A stretch of DNA of 64,000 nt from Nocardioidaceae bacterium (GCA_030447865.1 JAUJOD010000002.1:706473-770472); one strand, 5' to 3'; shown: positions 7,492-16,488, counted from the first letter of the stretch. The notes: generated by a model from the letters alone, not told the origin. Made by a program: numbers and translations.

Positions 7492-10035
7492 ATGCCTGGC
7501 ATCAACCTCACCCGCGACGAAGCGGCCGAACGAGCTCGCCTCCTCGACGTCACCAGCTACGACGTCTCGCTGGACCTGACGACGTCCGAGACCACCTTCG
7601 CCTCAACCACCGTCATCCGGTTCGGCTGCCGTGAGCCCGGTGCCGACAGCTTCGCTGATCTGGTCGGCGCGACTGTCTCCGAGATCGTGTTGAACGGTCA
7701 GCCGGTCGACGCCTCGGCGTACGCCGACAGCCGCATCGCGCTCAGCGACCTCCGGGCCGACAACGAACTGCGGGTGGTCGCCGACTGCGCATACAGCCGC
7801 AACGGCGAGGGCCTGCACCGCTTCGTCGACCCAGCGGACGGCAAGGTGTACCTCTACACCCAGTTCGAGGTGCCTGACGCCAGGCGGGTGTTCACCACGT
7901 TCGAGCAGCCCGATCTCAAGGGGGAGTTCACCTTTCACGTCACCGCGCCGTCGCACTGGCAGGTGATCTCGAACTCCCCGACGCCCGCGCCGGAGCCGGT
8001 GCGCGACGGTGTGTCGGCGTGGCACTTCGAGCCCACGAAACCGATCTCGACCTACATCACCGCGCTGGTAGCCGGGGAGTACGCCGTCGTGCGCGACGTG
8101 TACGCCGGCACGCGGGGGGAGATTCCGCTCGGCATCTTCGTGCGCGAGTCGCTGCAGCAACACCTTGACGCCGACGACATCTTCGAGGTGACCAAGCAGG
8201 GGTTCGAGCTCTTCGAAAACGCGTTCGACATGGCCTACCCGTTCGGCAAGTACGACCAGCTGTTCGTGCCGGAGTACAACATGGGTGCGATGGAGAACGC
8301 GGGATGTGTGACGTTCCGCGACGAGTACATCTACCGCAGCCGGCAGACCCGCGCGGCGTACGAGAGCAGGGCCAACACGATCCTGCACGAGATGGCGCAC
8401 ATGTGGTTCGGCGACCTGGTGACGATGAAGTGGTGGGACGACCTGTGGCTCAATGAGTCGTTCGCGGAGTGGGCGGCTCATCACGCCTCGACCGTCAGCA
8501 CCCAGTACGACGAGGCGTGGACGGCCTTCTGCAACGCGCGCAAGACGTGGGCCTACCGGCAAGACCAGCTGCCCTCGACACACCCGATCGCCGCTGACAA
8601 CCACGACCTGGAGGCGGTCGAGGTCAACTTCGACGGGATCACCTACGCGAAGGGGGCGTCGGCACTGCGGCAGCTAGTGGCGTGGGTCGGCGAGGAGGAG
8701 TTCTTCGCCGGGCTGCGCTCCTACTTTGACCGCCATGCCTACGGCAACACCGAGCTCACTGACCTGCTCAAGGCGCTCGAGGAGACGTCCGGGCGCGAGT
8801 TGGGGTCGTGGGCCAAGGAGTGGCTGCAGACCTCGGGAGTCAACACCATCCGACCCCACTTCGAGGTCGACGACGCCGGGAACTTCACCTCGTTCTGCCT
8901 GGAGCAGACCGCCGCTCCGGACTTCCCGACGCTACGGCGACATCGGCTGGCGATCGGGTTGTACGACCTCACCGCCGAGGGGCTCGTCCGACGGTCGAGC
9001 GTGGAGACCGACGTAGCCGGCGACTCCACCGAGGTGGGCGAGCTCATCGGGCAGCCGCAACCAGACCTGGTGCTGCTCAACGACGGCGACCTCACGTACG
9101 CGAAGGTGCGGCTCGACGAGCGCTCGCTTGCCACCGTGGTCGCGAACATCGACAGGTTCACCGACTCGCTCGCCCGGGCGCTGTCGTGGGGTGCGGCGTG
9201 GGACATGACCCGCGACGCAGAGATGCGCGCCACCGACTGGGTCGAGCTGGTGCTGCGTGGCATCGGTACCGAGACCGACCTGACGGCGGTGCGCTCGCTG
9301 GTCTTTCGCACCGGGCAGGCGGTCACGCTCTACACCGCGCCGGACAACCGGCAGGCTGCCCAGCAGCGCTGGGAGTCCGGCCTGCTCGAGCTGGTGCGAA
9401 ACGCCCCGGCGGGCAGTGACCAGCAGCTCGCGTTCCTGCGCGGTCTTGCTGGTACGGCGTGCTCCTCCGAGGCGCTCGACCTGCTCGCCGGGCTGCTCGA
9501 CGGCTCGGCTCAGCTGGACGGGCTCACCGTCGACACCGACCTGCGCTGGGAGCTGCTGAGTGGGCTGACCCGGGAGGGCCGGACTGACGACTCGGCGGTC
9601 GATGCTGAGCTAGAGCGCGATAAGACCATCTCGGGCCAGGAGTCTGCGGCGGCAGCACGGGCGGCGATGCCCACGGCGGAGGCGAAGGCGAGGGCCTGGA
9701 CGGACGCGGTGGAACGCGACGACGTACCCAACGAGACGATGCGCAGCATCGCGTTGGCCTTCAACCAGCCGCGACAGGACGAGGTGCTCAAGCCGTATCT
9801 CGGCCGTTACCTCGCCGCAGCGGAGCGCATCTGGGAGGAGCGGGGCGTCCATCACGCGTCGACGGTGCTGGAGTACATGTTCCCGCGGCTGTTGGCCTCG
9901 CAGGAGACCCTCGACACTGTCGACGCTTGGCTGTCGTCGACGTCGGCTAACGCGGCCGCCCGGCGGCTCGTCTCTGAGGGCCGGGCCGACGTGGCCCGGG
10001 CGCTCGCTGCTCAGCGCCGCGACGCCGACGGCTGA
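7492..10035 (+). CDS. pepN: Aminopeptidase N (M1 family)
   Basis: An 847-residue cytosolic zinc metallo-aminopeptidase that trims N-terminal residues from peptides. The exopeptidase signature GAMEN is at residues 265-269, the zinc site HEMAH at 299-303, and the third ligand Glu at 322 in LWLNESF, giving HExxH-x18-E. An N-terminal beta-saddle domain and a long C-terminal helical ERAP1-like domain complete the actinobacterial length. The ATG at 7492 has GGGAGGA about eight bases upstream; upstream in-frame ATGs fall inside the divergent DsbA-like gene. A strong hairpin at 10067-10112 follows the stop. Confidence 0.96.
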   Translation: MPGINLTRDEAAERARLLDVTSYDVSLDLTTSETTFASTTVIRFGCREPGADSFADLVGATVSEIVLNGQPVDASAYADSRIALSDLRADNELRVVADCAYSRNGEGLHRFVDPADGKVYLYTQFEVPDARRVFTTFEQPDLKGEFTFHVTAPSHWQVISNSPTPAPEPVRDGVSAWHFEPTKPISTYITALVAGEYAVVRDVYAGTRGEIPLGIFVRESLQQHLDADDIFEVTKQGFELFENAFDMAYPFGKYDQLFVPEYNMGAMENAGCVTFRDEYIYRSRQTRAAYESRANTILHEMAHMWFGDLVTMKWWDDLWLNESFAEWAAHHASTVSTQYDEAWTAFCNARKTWAYRQDQLPSTHPIAADNHDLEAVEVNFDGITYAKGASALRQLVAWVGEEEFFAGLRSYFDRHAYGNTELTDLLKALEETSGRELGSWAKEWLQTSGVNTIRPHFEVDDAGNFTSFCLEQTAAPDFPTLRRHRLAIGLYDLTAEGLVRRSSVETDVAGDSTEVGELIGQPQPDLVLLNDGDLTYAKVRLDERSLATVVANIDRFTDSLARALSWGAAWDMTRDAEMRATDWVELVLRGIGTETDLTAVRSLVFRTGQAVTLYTAPDNRQAAQQRWESGLLELVRNAPAGSDQQLAFLRGLAGTACSSEALDLLAGLLDGSAQLDGLTVDTDLRWELLSGLTREGRTDDSAVDAELERDKTISGQESAAAARAAMPTAEAKARAWTDAVERDDVPNETMRSIALAFNQPRQDEVLKPYLGRYLAAAERIWEERGVHHASTVLEYMFPRLLASQETLDTVDAWLSSTSANAAARRLVSEGRADVARALAAQRRDADG

Positions 10036-10066
10036 CTCCCCGGGCGCGCTCTCTAGCGGCTGCGGC

Positions 10067-10112
10067 AAGATCCGACGGTTAGCTCGCCAGAACGTGTTGT
10101 ACGTCGGATCTT
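10067..10112. terminator. Bidirectional hairpin between convergent genes
   Basis: AAGATCCGACG and CGTCGGATCTT form a perfect 11-bp stem around a 24-base loop between the convergent pepN and DUF5130 genes. A short T-run follows on the plus strand (TTTC). Position and stem suit a shared terminator. Confidence 0.65.
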
Positions 10113-10129
10113 TCGGCTGGGGAGGTCGG

Positions 10130-10525
10130 CTAGGGCGTGTCGGTGTGCAGTGTCGCCGGGGGGCGAGCCAGCTCGGCGAGCAGCTGCAGCCCGGCGAGCA
10201 GACCTCGGGCCAGGTCGCCGGCGGTGAACGCCGACTGCATGGTGATGGCCGCCAGTGCCGCCTGCCGGTTGCCCAGCTGTGTGCGAACCGCTGCTCCGGT
10301 GACGATGTCGAGGCTGCGGACCTGCGGGTCGACGTGGATCAAAATGCTGTTGGCGGGGGCGGCTAGGGCTGCGTGCAATCGCTCGGCGCGCTGACGCGGA
10401 TCGCCGTCGGATGGCCCGACGTGCACCGAGAATGTCCGGCCCGAAAGCTTTTCGGCGTCTCGGATGGCCTTGGCGATTTCGTCGCGTTGCAACGGGGTGA
10501 ATGCCTCACCAACGGACACTGGCAC
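10130..10525 (-). CDS. DUF5130 (TPM-like) protein
   Basis: A 131-residue actinobacterial protein of the DUF5130 family. It opens GEAFTPLQRDEIAKAIRDAEKLSGRTFSV and has the conserved acidic stretch SILIHVDPQVRSLDIVTG and the helical segment SAFTAGDLARGLLAGLQLLAE. The fold resembles the TPM phosphatase/Psb32 group, but no catalytic role is established. No signal peptide or membrane helix is present. Its first 20 bases overlap the upstream membrane-protein gene, so the two are almost certainly one transcript and may be functionally tied, DUF5130 being the soluble partner. Confidence 0.8.
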   Translation of the reverse strand: MPVSVGEAFTPLQRDEIAKAIRDAEKLSGRTFSVHVGPSDGDPRQRAERLHAALAAPANSILIHVDPQVRSLDIVTGAAVRTQLGNRQAALAAITMQSAFTAGDLARGLLAGLQLLAELARPPATLHTDTP

Positions 10526-10865
10526 CGCCGGTCAGCGTGTCTGCGTCAACCGCTCCGCCTGCCGGGCCAGCCTGCGAGCCGGCTGCCGCGCGGGTGGCAC
10601 CGGTGGCATGAGCTGCCCCTGTGAGCTGCGGCCGCTGCGGGGTCGCCTCGACTGCTCCGGACTCTGGCGCCCCGAACCACTCAGGTTCGGCGTCCCATGG
10701 TTGCCCCGGGCTGAACCGCGGACCCTTTGCGAGGGACGGCGCCATCACCAGCAAGGAGATGACCACCACAACGAGCAACGGGATGCCCACAAACACCAGC
10801 AGCGTCTCGAGCATCGACGTCGCGGGGGGGTCGGGCCAGCTTGCCGGGGCGTCCGTAAAGGTCAC
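10506..10865 (-). CDS. Small single-pass membrane protein upstream of DUF5130
   Basis: A 119-residue protein with one transmembrane helix (about residues 18-42, MLETLLVFVGIPLLVVVVIS) followed by a short tail with GPRFSPGQPWDAEPEWFG and a low-complexity Ala/Gly/Pro C-terminus. The R-F-x-P-G-x-x-W motif recurs in my memory of small actinobacterial membrane proteins paired with DUF5130. The start is GTG with GGGA close by. The low-complexity tail overlaps the next gene by 20 bases and its exact end is therefore less certain. Function unknown. Confidence 0.65.
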   Translation of the reverse strand: MTFTDAPASWPDPPATSMLETLLVFVGIPLLVVVVISLLVMAPSLAKGPRFSPGQPWDAEPEWFGAPESGAVEATPQRPQLTGAAHATGATRAAAGSQAGPAGGAVDADTLTGGASVRW

Positions 10866-11004
10866 ATTCCCACGGTACTGCTAGCCGGCCTTGTGTACCG
10901 TTTCGGGTGCACGCCTGGCGGCCTCACGGTACGGCCCGAGTGTCCCTAGCGTGAGCGGGCGCCATCCGCCTGGCGCGCACCTGGCCCTCGACTGACAACA
11001 AAGG

Positions 11005-11973
11005 ATGGATGTGGCGGTTCCGGTCTGCAGCGAAGGCGACGACCTGTGTCGGCTGGTGCACGACGTCACCGACAACGAATGGCTGGCGAAGGCGTCGAAC
11101 TGGCTGATCGCCAAGCCGGTCGCGATCGTCGGCCTGGTCATTCTCGGACTTGTGGTCCGGTGGTTGCTCCACCGCGCCATCGACAGGCTGGCTGATCGGG
11201 CCGCGGAGGGCGCCGTACCGACGGTTCTCGCGCGGGGGAAGGTCTCGGAGATCCTGCTCGACGACAACCCCGCCGCAGCGGAGCGGCGCCAGCAGCGTGC
11301 CGCCACCATGGGCGGCCTGCTGAAGAGCATCGCCACCGCCGTCATCGCCGCAGTTGTGCTCCTCATGGTGATGTCAGAAGTCGGCGTCGACATCGCTCCG
11401 CTGATCGCCAGTGCTGGCATCCTCGGCGTCGCGCTCGGCTTCGGAGCACAGACCCTGGTCAAAGACTTCCTGAGCGGCATCTTCATGATCATGGAGGACC
11501 AGTACGGCGTGGGGGACGCTGTCAACCTCGGTGAAGCGACGGGGACGGTCGAGGCTGTCGGCTTGCGGGTGACGCGGCTGCGAGACGTCAACGGGACGGT
11601 GTGGTACGTGCGCAACGGCGAGATCCTGGCCGTGGGGAACATGAGCCAGAACTGGGCGCGCACGGTGCTCGACATCCCCGTCGCCTTCTCCGAAGACCTC
11701 ACCAAAGTGAGGGGATTGCTCGGGGAGGTGGCCCACGACCTCTGGCAGGACTCCGAGTACCGGGCCGACATCCTCGAAGAGCCGGAGGTGTGGGGCGTCG
11801 AGCGGTGGGACCCCGATGGCGTCGTCGTGCGCGTGGTGCTCAAGACGGCACCGCTGCAGCAGTGGAGCGTCGCCCGCGAGATGCGTGAGCGCATCAAGGA
11901 CCGCTTCGACGAAGAGGGCATCGAGATCCCGCTGCCGCAGCGCATGGTCTGGCACCGCGACACCCCCGCCTAG
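11005..11973 (+). CDS. MscS-family mechanosensitive channel
   Basis: A 322-residue small-conductance mechanosensitive channel, releasing solutes on hypo-osmotic shock. Membrane segments lie at about 33-55 and 110-135, followed by the pore helix with the Gly/Ala zipper ASAGILGVALGFGAQTLVKDF. The beta domain contains MEDQYGVGDAVNL and the C-terminal alpha/beta domain follows. AAGG abuts the ATG at 11005, too close for efficient initiation; GTG at 11011 (AAGGA with five-base spacing) may be the true start, costing two residues. It is divergent from the small membrane-protein gene. Confidence 0.9.
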   Translation: MDVAVPVCSEGDDLCRLVHDVTDNEWLAKASNWLIAKPVAIVGLVILGLVVRWLLHRAIDRLADRAAEGAVPTVLARGKVSEILLDDNPAAAERRQQRAATMGGLLKSIATAVIAAVVLLMVMSEVGVDIAPLIASAGILGVALGFGAQTLVKDFLSGIFMIMEDQYGVGDAVNLGEATGTVEAVGLRVTRLRDVNGTVWYVRNGEILAVGNMSQNWARTVLDIPVAFSEDLTKVRGLLGEVAHDLWQDSEYRADILEEPEVWGVERWDPDGVVVRVVLKTAPLQQWSVAREMRERIKDRFDEEGIEIPLPQRMVWHRDTPA

Positions 11974-12104
11974 CGCAACCGGTCGCCGCTGGCGTGGCTC
12001 TCGGACCTGTCGCTTCGCTCCTTGACGGTCCTTCGAGTCCTCACCAGCCGATGCCTTGGGCGGCGGTTCAGGCGTTCTTCAGCGGGCTCCTAGAGTGAAC
12101 CCCC

Positions 12105-12962
12105 GTGTCCGCACCCCGCTTGTCTCCTGTATGGCTTGTTCTGGTCGGCATCCTTTCAGTGCAATTTGGTGCGGTGATCTCCAAAGGCCTGTTCAGCGAG
12201 ATTCCCCCGGTGGGGATGGTGTTCCTCCGGTTGATCACCACTTCCCTGATTCTGCTCGCCCTTGTCCGGCCGCGGCTGCGCGCCCAGCCGGTCACTGACT
12301 GGTGGCCGGTGCTGGCGCTGGGGTTCGCGCTCGGCGCGATGAACTGGGCGTTCTACGAGTCGTTCGCCCGCATCCCGCTCGGTGCGGCGGTCACCATCGA
12401 GTTCGTGGGTCCGCTGTTGCTGGCCGCGATCGGCAGCCGGCGGCCCCGTGACTTGGTGTGGGTGGGCCTGGCTGCCCTCGGCATTACCCTGTTCGGCGCC
12501 GGCCCCACCAAGGTCGACGCCGCCGGGTTCGGTCTGGCGCTGCTCGCCGGCGGCTGCTGGGCGCTGTACATCGTCTCGACGGCGGCCACGGGGCGCCGCT
12601 GGGCCGGCGTCCAGGGTCTGGCCGTGGCCAGCACCATCGCCACGCTGGCGATCGCACCGTTCGCGGTGGTGGCGGCCGGCGAGCGGCTGCTCGAGCCTCG
12701 CCTGCTGGTGTTGGGGGCGCTGGTCGGGCTGCTGAGTTCAGTTGTCCCCTACAGCCTCGAGATGATGGCGCTGCGCACCCTGCCGTCCCGGGTGTTCGGC
12801 ATCTTGATGAGCCTGGAACCGGCCGCCGCTGCCCTCGCCGCCGCGGTCTTGCTCAGCGAGTGGCTCACGCCCCTGCAACTGCTGGCGATGGCGTGTGTGA
12901 CGGCCGCGAGCGCGGGCGCCGCCCGCACGGAGTCGGCCCCCGAGGCTCTCCCCCGCGACTAA
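12105..12962 (+). CDS. EamA-family transporter, RhtA-like exporter
   Basis: A 285-residue membrane protein with about ten hydrophobic helices in two EamA repeats (from about 10 and 150). The segment LGFALGAMNWAFYESFARIPLGAAVTIEFVGPLLLA matches the RhtA threonine/homoserine exporter type, and VVPYSLEMMALRTLPSRVFGILMSLEPAAAALA is the equivalent in the second repeat. It probably exports amino acids or related metabolites. The start is GTG at 12105 with no strong ribosome site. It converges with the OsmC gene across two consecutive hairpins. Confidence 0.85.
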   Translation: MSAPRLSPVWLVLVGILSVQFGAVISKGLFSEIPPVGMVFLRLITTSLILLALVRPRLRAQPVTDWWPVLALGFALGAMNWAFYESFARIPLGAAVTIEFVGPLLLAAIGSRRPRDLVWVGLAALGITLFGAGPTKVDAAGFGLALLAGGCWALYIVSTAATGRRWAGVQGLAVASTIATLAIAPFAVVAAGERLLEPRLLVLGALVGLLSSVVPYSLEMMALRTLPSRVFGILMSLEPAAAALAAAVLLSEWLTPLQLLAMACVTAASAGAARTESAPEALPRD

Positions 12963-12985
12963 CGCCCAAGCCCACACTCACGCCC

Positions 12986-13016
12986 CCCGGCACAGCGTTC
13001 GCAACTCTGTGCCGGG
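12986..13016. terminator. Hairpin after the EamA exporter
   Basis: CCCGGCACAG and CTGTGCCGGG form a perfect 10-bp stem with an 11-base loop, 24 bases after the EamA stop codon. It is the first of two hairpins between convergent genes; no clear U-tract. Confidence 0.6.
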
Positions 13017-13035
13017 TCAGCGAGAGGTGATCTGT

Positions 13036-13073
13036 ACTCTGCGGGCCGCTCGGCGCCGGGCGCCCCGCAGAGT
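13036..13073. terminator. Second hairpin, facing the OsmC gene
   Basis: ACTCTGCGGG and CCCGCAGAGT form a perfect 10-bp stem around an 18-base GC-rich loop, 39 bases from the OsmC stop codon. With the hairpin at 12986 it makes a two-sided terminator pair. Confidence 0.6.
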
Positions 13074-13111
13074 GGGAGGGCCGAGCACCGGACTCGCCTT
13101 GGAAACGCCGG

Positions 13112-13540
13112 TCAGCTGCCCAGGGCTGCGTCGAGGGTGATCGGCGTACCGGCTAGCGCTTGGGAGACTGGGCAGCCAGCCTTGGCGGCTTCGGCCGCCT
13201 CGACAAACTCGTCGCTGCTCATTCCGTCAACCTCGGCCCGCACCGTCAGCGTGATGCCGGTGATGCCCTCACCTGGCTGGAAGGTCACGTCTGCCCGCGT
13301 GTCGAGCGCCTGCGGCTCGTGACCGGCGCGGGAGAGCCCGCCAGAGAGGGCCATGTTGAAGCACGAGGCGTGCGCCGCAGCGATGAGCTCCTCGGGGCTC
13401 GTCTTGCCGTTGGGCGTCTCGGCTCGGGACGGCCACGACACGTCGTACGTGCCCAGACCGGAGGAGTCGAGGGAGACCTTGCCGGCGCCCTTGAGGAGCG
13501 AGCCTTCCCAGTGGGCGTTGGCGGTTCGGGTAGTGGCCAT
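13112..13540 (-). CDS. OsmC-family peroxidase
   Basis: A 142-residue OsmC/Ohr-fold thiol peroxidase that reduces hydroperoxides. The two conserved cysteines are in AAHASCFNMALS and KAGCPVSQAL, the OsmC spacing. SPEELIAAAHASCF is the family hallmark, with Glu close to the first Cys. The ATG at 13538-13540 follows GAGAGGA by eight bases; a longer frame upstream overlaps the divergent globin promoter and has no family similarity. Cytosolic, probably stress-induced. Confidence 0.92.
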   Translation of the reverse strand: MATTRTANAHWEGSLLKGAGKVSLDSSGLGTYDVSWPSRAETPNGKTSPEELIAAAHASCFNMALSGGLSRAGHEPQALDTRADVTFQPGEGITGITLTVRAEVDGMSSDEFVEAAEAAKAGCPVSQALAGTPITLDAALGS

Positions 13541-13620
13541 GATGGCGTCCTCTCGATTCGTCGACGTTGGTGCTTCCCATCCTGCCGTCCGCCTCGGGCA
13601 CCGCGGCGGGTGGGCGGTCA

Positions 13621-14091
13621 ATGACCTGGAACAATGGAGCGGTGCGGACACCTGACCAGCGATCGTTCTACGACGCAGTGGGTGGTCATGAGACGTTCGT
13701 CCGGATCGTCGGGCGGTTCTACGCCGAGGTTGCCGAGGACCCGCTGCTGCGGCCGATGTACCCCGATGAGGACCTCAGCGACCCGGCCGCGCGGCTGACG
13801 ATGTTCCTGGAGCAGTACTGGGGCGGCCCGACGACGTACTCGGAGCAGCGCGGACACCCCCGGCTCGGCATGCGGCATGCGCCGTTCCCGGTGACGCCCG
13901 CCGCCCGGGACCGCTGGTTGACCCACATGCGCTCAGCGCTCGAGGAGTCCGGCATGTCAGCTGAGCACGTCGCAACCTTTTGGGAGTACGTCGTCCGGGC
14001 GGCGCACTTCCTCGTCAATACCCCCGACGATGAGCCACCGAAACCAAGCTTGCCCATCGACACCACGGGCACTGCCAGCGTCACTCAGTGA
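13621..14091 (+). CDS. glbO: Group II truncated haemoglobin
   Basis: A 156-residue 2-on-2 globin of the trHbO group. Recognisable residues are the B10 Tyr (Tyr34 in GRFYAEV), the proximal F8 His (His86 in GMRHAPFPV) and the group II G8 Trp (Trp99 in RDRWLTHM). FYDAVGGHETFVRIV at the N-terminus is typical. It probably binds oxygen or nitric oxide in redox or aerobic-respiration support. The ATG at 13621 lacks a strong Shine-Dalgarno; GTG at 13642 is an alternative. Its last 11 bases overlap the 3' end of the convergent thioesterase gene. Confidence 0.92.
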   Translation: MTWNNGAVRTPDQRSFYDAVGGHETFVRIVGRFYAEVAEDPLLRPMYPDEDLSDPAARLTMFLEQYWGGPTTYSEQRGHPRLGMRHAPFPVTPAARDRWLTHMRSALEESGMSAEHVATFWEYVVRAAHFLVNTPDDEPPKPSLPIDTTGTASVTQ

Positions 14092-14524
14092 AGCAGCCGA
14101 GCACGTCACGCTCCTCTTGGTTGAGCCGTCGGGGCCGCCCGGTGGCGACGTCGACCGCCGTCAGCACCGTGGCAGCCTGGCCGTAGATCACCCGGTCACC
14201 GGCTCCGTCGTCGTCAGCGATCTCGTAGCCGATCGAGAAGGAAGCACCGCCGATCCGCGCCACCCACATCTCGATCCGGTACGGCTCTGGCCGGAAACCC
14301 ATCGGTCGCCGGTAGTCGATCTCGGCCCGCACCACCACGACGCCCTCGGCCAATGCCTCCGCTCCTCGCTGCGGCGCGTGCACGAACAGCATGTCGACCC
14401 GCGCCTCTTGGAGGTACTCAAACCAGGTGACGTTGTTCACGTGACCATAGGCGTCCAAGTCCGACCAGCGCGGCTTGAGCGGGAATACGTGCCGGGTCAC
14501 ACGACATTGTGACAGTAGGCTCAT
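14081..14524 (-). CDS. Hotdog-fold acyl-CoA thioesterase (YbgC/4HBT type)
   Basis: A 147-residue hotdog-fold protein. The motif SDLDAYGHVNNVTWFEYLQEAR (Asp24 followed by Tyr-Gly-His) is the 4HBT/YbgC active site that hydrolyses acyl-CoA thioesters. The rest (EIDYRRPMGFRPEPYRIEMWV) fits the family. ATG at 14522-14524 is chosen; a TTG at 14551 would abut the divergent thiolase start and an internal GTG at 14500 is also possible. The stop overlaps the globin 3' end by 11 bases. Its divergence from a thiolase suggests a shared fatty-acid or acyl-CoA setting. Confidence 0.85.
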   Translation of the reverse strand: MSLLSQCRVTRHVFPLKPRWSDLDAYGHVNNVTWFEYLQEARVDMLFVHAPQRGAEALAEGVVVVRAEIDYRRPMGFRPEPYRIEMWVARIGGASFSIGYEIADDDGAGDRVIYGQAATVLTAVDVATGRPRRLNQEERDVLGCFTE

Positions 14525-14551
14525 CGCTGCCGTCGCACCCTCGGAGGACAA

Positions 14552-15772
14552 GTGACCGAAGCTGTCATCGTCGCCACCGCCCGCTCCCCCATCGGTCGGG
14601 CCCGGAAGGGGTCACTGCAGGAGCTGCGTCCCGACGATCTCGCCGCCTCGATGGTGGCGACGGTCTTGGCGAAGGTTCCCGAGCTCGACGCCGGCGACAT
14701 CGACGACCTCATGCTCGGGTGTGGCATGCCCGGTGGCGAGCAGGGCTTCAACATGGCGCGTGTGGTTGCGGTGTCGCTGGGTTACGACCACCTGCCGGGC
14801 ACGACGGTGACCCGCTACTGCTCGTCGAGCGTGCAGACCTCCCGGATGGCCTTCCACGCGATCAAGGCCGGTGAGGGTGACGTCTTTGTCTCCGCGGGCG
14901 TGGAGATGGTGTCACGGTTCGTGCACGGCAACTCCGACAGCCACCCCGACACCAGGAACCCGCGCTTCGCTGCGGCCCGCCAGCGCACCGAGGACTCAGC
15001 GCTCGGCGGCACCGAACCGTGGCACAACCCCCGTGAGGACGGCTTGCTGCCTGACATCTACATCCCCATGGGACAGACCGCCGAGAACGTCGCGGCGTCT
15101 CGGGGTCTGAGTCGGCAGGAGCTCGACGAGTTCGGCGTCCGCAGCCAGAACCTCGCTGAGAAGGCCCTAGCCGACGGGTTCTGGCAGCGCGAGATCGACC
15201 CCGTCACCTTGCCCGACGGTACGACGGTCGCCGCCGACGACGGTCCGCGAGCCGGTGTCACCTTCGAAGGGGTCTCGCAGCTGAAGCCGGTCTTCCGCCC
15301 CGACGGCGTGGTGACCGCCGGCAACTGCTGCCCCCTCAATGACGGCGCCGCCGCCGTGGTGATCATGAGCGACACCAAGGCCGCTGAGCTCGGTGTCAGG
15401 CCGTTGGCGCGCATCGTGTCGACCGGCGTGAGCGCCCTGTCGCCGGAGATCATGGGGCTGGGCCCGGTGGCGGCCTCCAAACAGGCCCTCGCCCGGGCCG
15501 GCATGGCGATCGACGACATCGACCTGGTCGAGATCAACGAGGCGTTCGCGGCGCAGGTGGTGCCGTCGTACCAAGATCTCGGCATCGACATCGACCGCCT
15601 CAACGTCAATGGCGGAGCCATCGCCGTCGGCCACCCCTTCGGCATGACCGGAGCGCGACTGCAGGCCACGATGCTCAACTCGTTGGACTTCCACGACAAG
15701 TCGACGGGCCTCATCACGATGTGCGTGGGCGGCGGCCAAGGTATGGCGATGATCCTCGAGCGGCTGAACTGA
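14552..15772 (+). CDS. Acetyl-CoA acyltransferase (thiolase)
   Basis: A 406-residue thiolase, catalysing CoA-dependent cleavage of 3-ketoacyl-CoA or the reverse condensation. The acyl-accepting Cys90 lies in VTRYCSSSVQTSRMA; His361 is in GGAIAVGHPFGMTGAR and Cys391 in MCVGGGQGMAM, completing the catalytic set. Length and motifs favour a FadA/acetyl-CoA C-acetyltransferase; chain-length preference cannot be read from sequence. Start is GTG with GGAGG about five bases upstream. It is followed by a strong hairpin and then the second copy of the 49-bp repeat. Confidence 0.93.
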   Translation: MTEAVIVATARSPIGRARKGSLQELRPDDLAASMVATVLAKVPELDAGDIDDLMLGCGMPGGEQGFNMARVVAVSLGYDHLPGTTVTRYCSSSVQTSRMAFHAIKAGEGDVFVSAGVEMVSRFVHGNSDSHPDTRNPRFAAARQRTEDSALGGTEPWHNPREDGLLPDIYIPMGQTAENVAASRGLSRQELDEFGVRSQNLAEKALADGFWQREIDPVTLPDGTTVAADDGPRAGVTFEGVSQLKPVFRPDGVVTAGNCCPLNDGAAAVVIMSDTKAAELGVRPLARIVSTGVSALSPEIMGLGPVAASKQALARAGMAIDDIDLVEINEAFAAQVVPSYQDLGIDIDRLNVNGGAIAVGHPFGMTGARLQATMLNSLDFHDKSTGLITMCVGGGQGMAMILERLN

Positions 15773-15801
15773 CGCCGGAACCCCCCGCCGTACGACGAAG
15801 C

Positions 15802-15831
15802 AGCGCCCACCGAGAAGTTCCGGTGGGCGCT
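15802..15831. terminator. Hairpin after the thiolase gene
   Basis: AGCGCCCACCG and CGGTGGGCGCT form a perfect 11-bp stem with an 8-base loop, 30 bases after the thiolase stop and between convergent genes. It is a strong factor-independent-like stem without a long U-tract. Confidence 0.7.
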
Positions 15832-15845
15832 TCGCCGCCGTACAG

Positions 15846-15894
15846 AGTTGTCAGAACGTAGTCGGCCTATAGGTCGAGTGGAGTCTGACAAGTC
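15846..15894 (+). repeat. 49-bp palindromic intergenic element, copy 2
   Basis: Matches the reverse complement of 6725-6773 at 48 of 49 positions; the one difference lies beside the central CCTATAGG. It sits between the thiolase hairpin and the yceI 3' end, again just downstream of a gene and in the same orientation relative to that gene as copy 1. End sequences TTGTCAGA and TCTGACAA are inverted. Confidence 0.8.
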
Positions 15895-15911
15895 GCTCTG
15901 GGGGGAGGGGC

Positions 15912-16472
15912 TCAGGCCTGGTGCACGGCCTGGATGGCAAGGACGACGTCAACCTTGTCGCCGATCATGACCTTGTCGCCCTCGAGCGGGATGTTGAAGG
16001 TGATGCCCCAGTCCTTGCGGCTGATCTGGGTCGTCGCCTCGAAACCGACGCGGGTGTTGCCGTACGCATCCTTCTCGACGCCGAGGAACTCAAGGGCTAG
16101 CTCGACCGGCTTGGTGACGGCCTTGATGGTGAGCGCGCCGGTGGCGATAAGCCGGTCGCCGTCCTGGCGGATGCCCGTGGTCTGGAACGTCATCTTGGGG
16201 CTGGTCTCGACCGAGAAGAAGTCAGCGGAGCGCAGGTGGCTATCGCGATCTGCGTTGCGAGTGTCGACCGAGCTGAGGTCGATGCTGGCGTAAGCCGACG
16301 AGTCGAGCGGGTTGTCGGCGATCGTGAGGCTGCCCTCGAAGTCGCGGAACTGGCCCCGCACCTTGCTCATCAGGTGGCGGACCGTGAAGCCGATGTCGGA
16401 GTGAATCGGGTCAATCACCCAGGTGCCGGGGACCAGGCCGGGGAACGTGGTTTCGGAAAGTGTGGTGGTCAT
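15912..16472 (-). CDS. YceI-family lipid-binding protein
   Basis: A 186-residue YceI-family lipocalin-like beta-barrel expected to bind an isoprenoid or other amphiphile. It contains GTWVIDPIHSDIGFTVRHLMSKVRGQFRDF at the start and RKDWGITFNIPLEGDKVMIGDKVDV at the end, both family hallmarks. Unlike many proteobacterial members there is no signal peptide, so it is cytosolic. The ATG is preceded by GGAG. A MarR-type dyad lies 17-30 bases upstream of the start and a marR gene reads away, so repression by that regulator is likely. Confidence 0.92.
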   Translation of the reverse strand: MTTTLSETTFPGLVPGTWVIDPIHSDIGFTVRHLMSKVRGQFRDFEGSLTIADNPLDSSAYASIDLSSVDTRNADRDSHLRSADFFSVETSPKMTFQTTGIRQDGDRLIATGALTIKAVTKPVELALEFLGVEKDAYGNTRVGFEATTQISRKDWGITFNIPLEGDKVMIGDKVDVVLAIQAVHQA

Positions 16473-16488
16473 GCGAGGGACTCCTTTA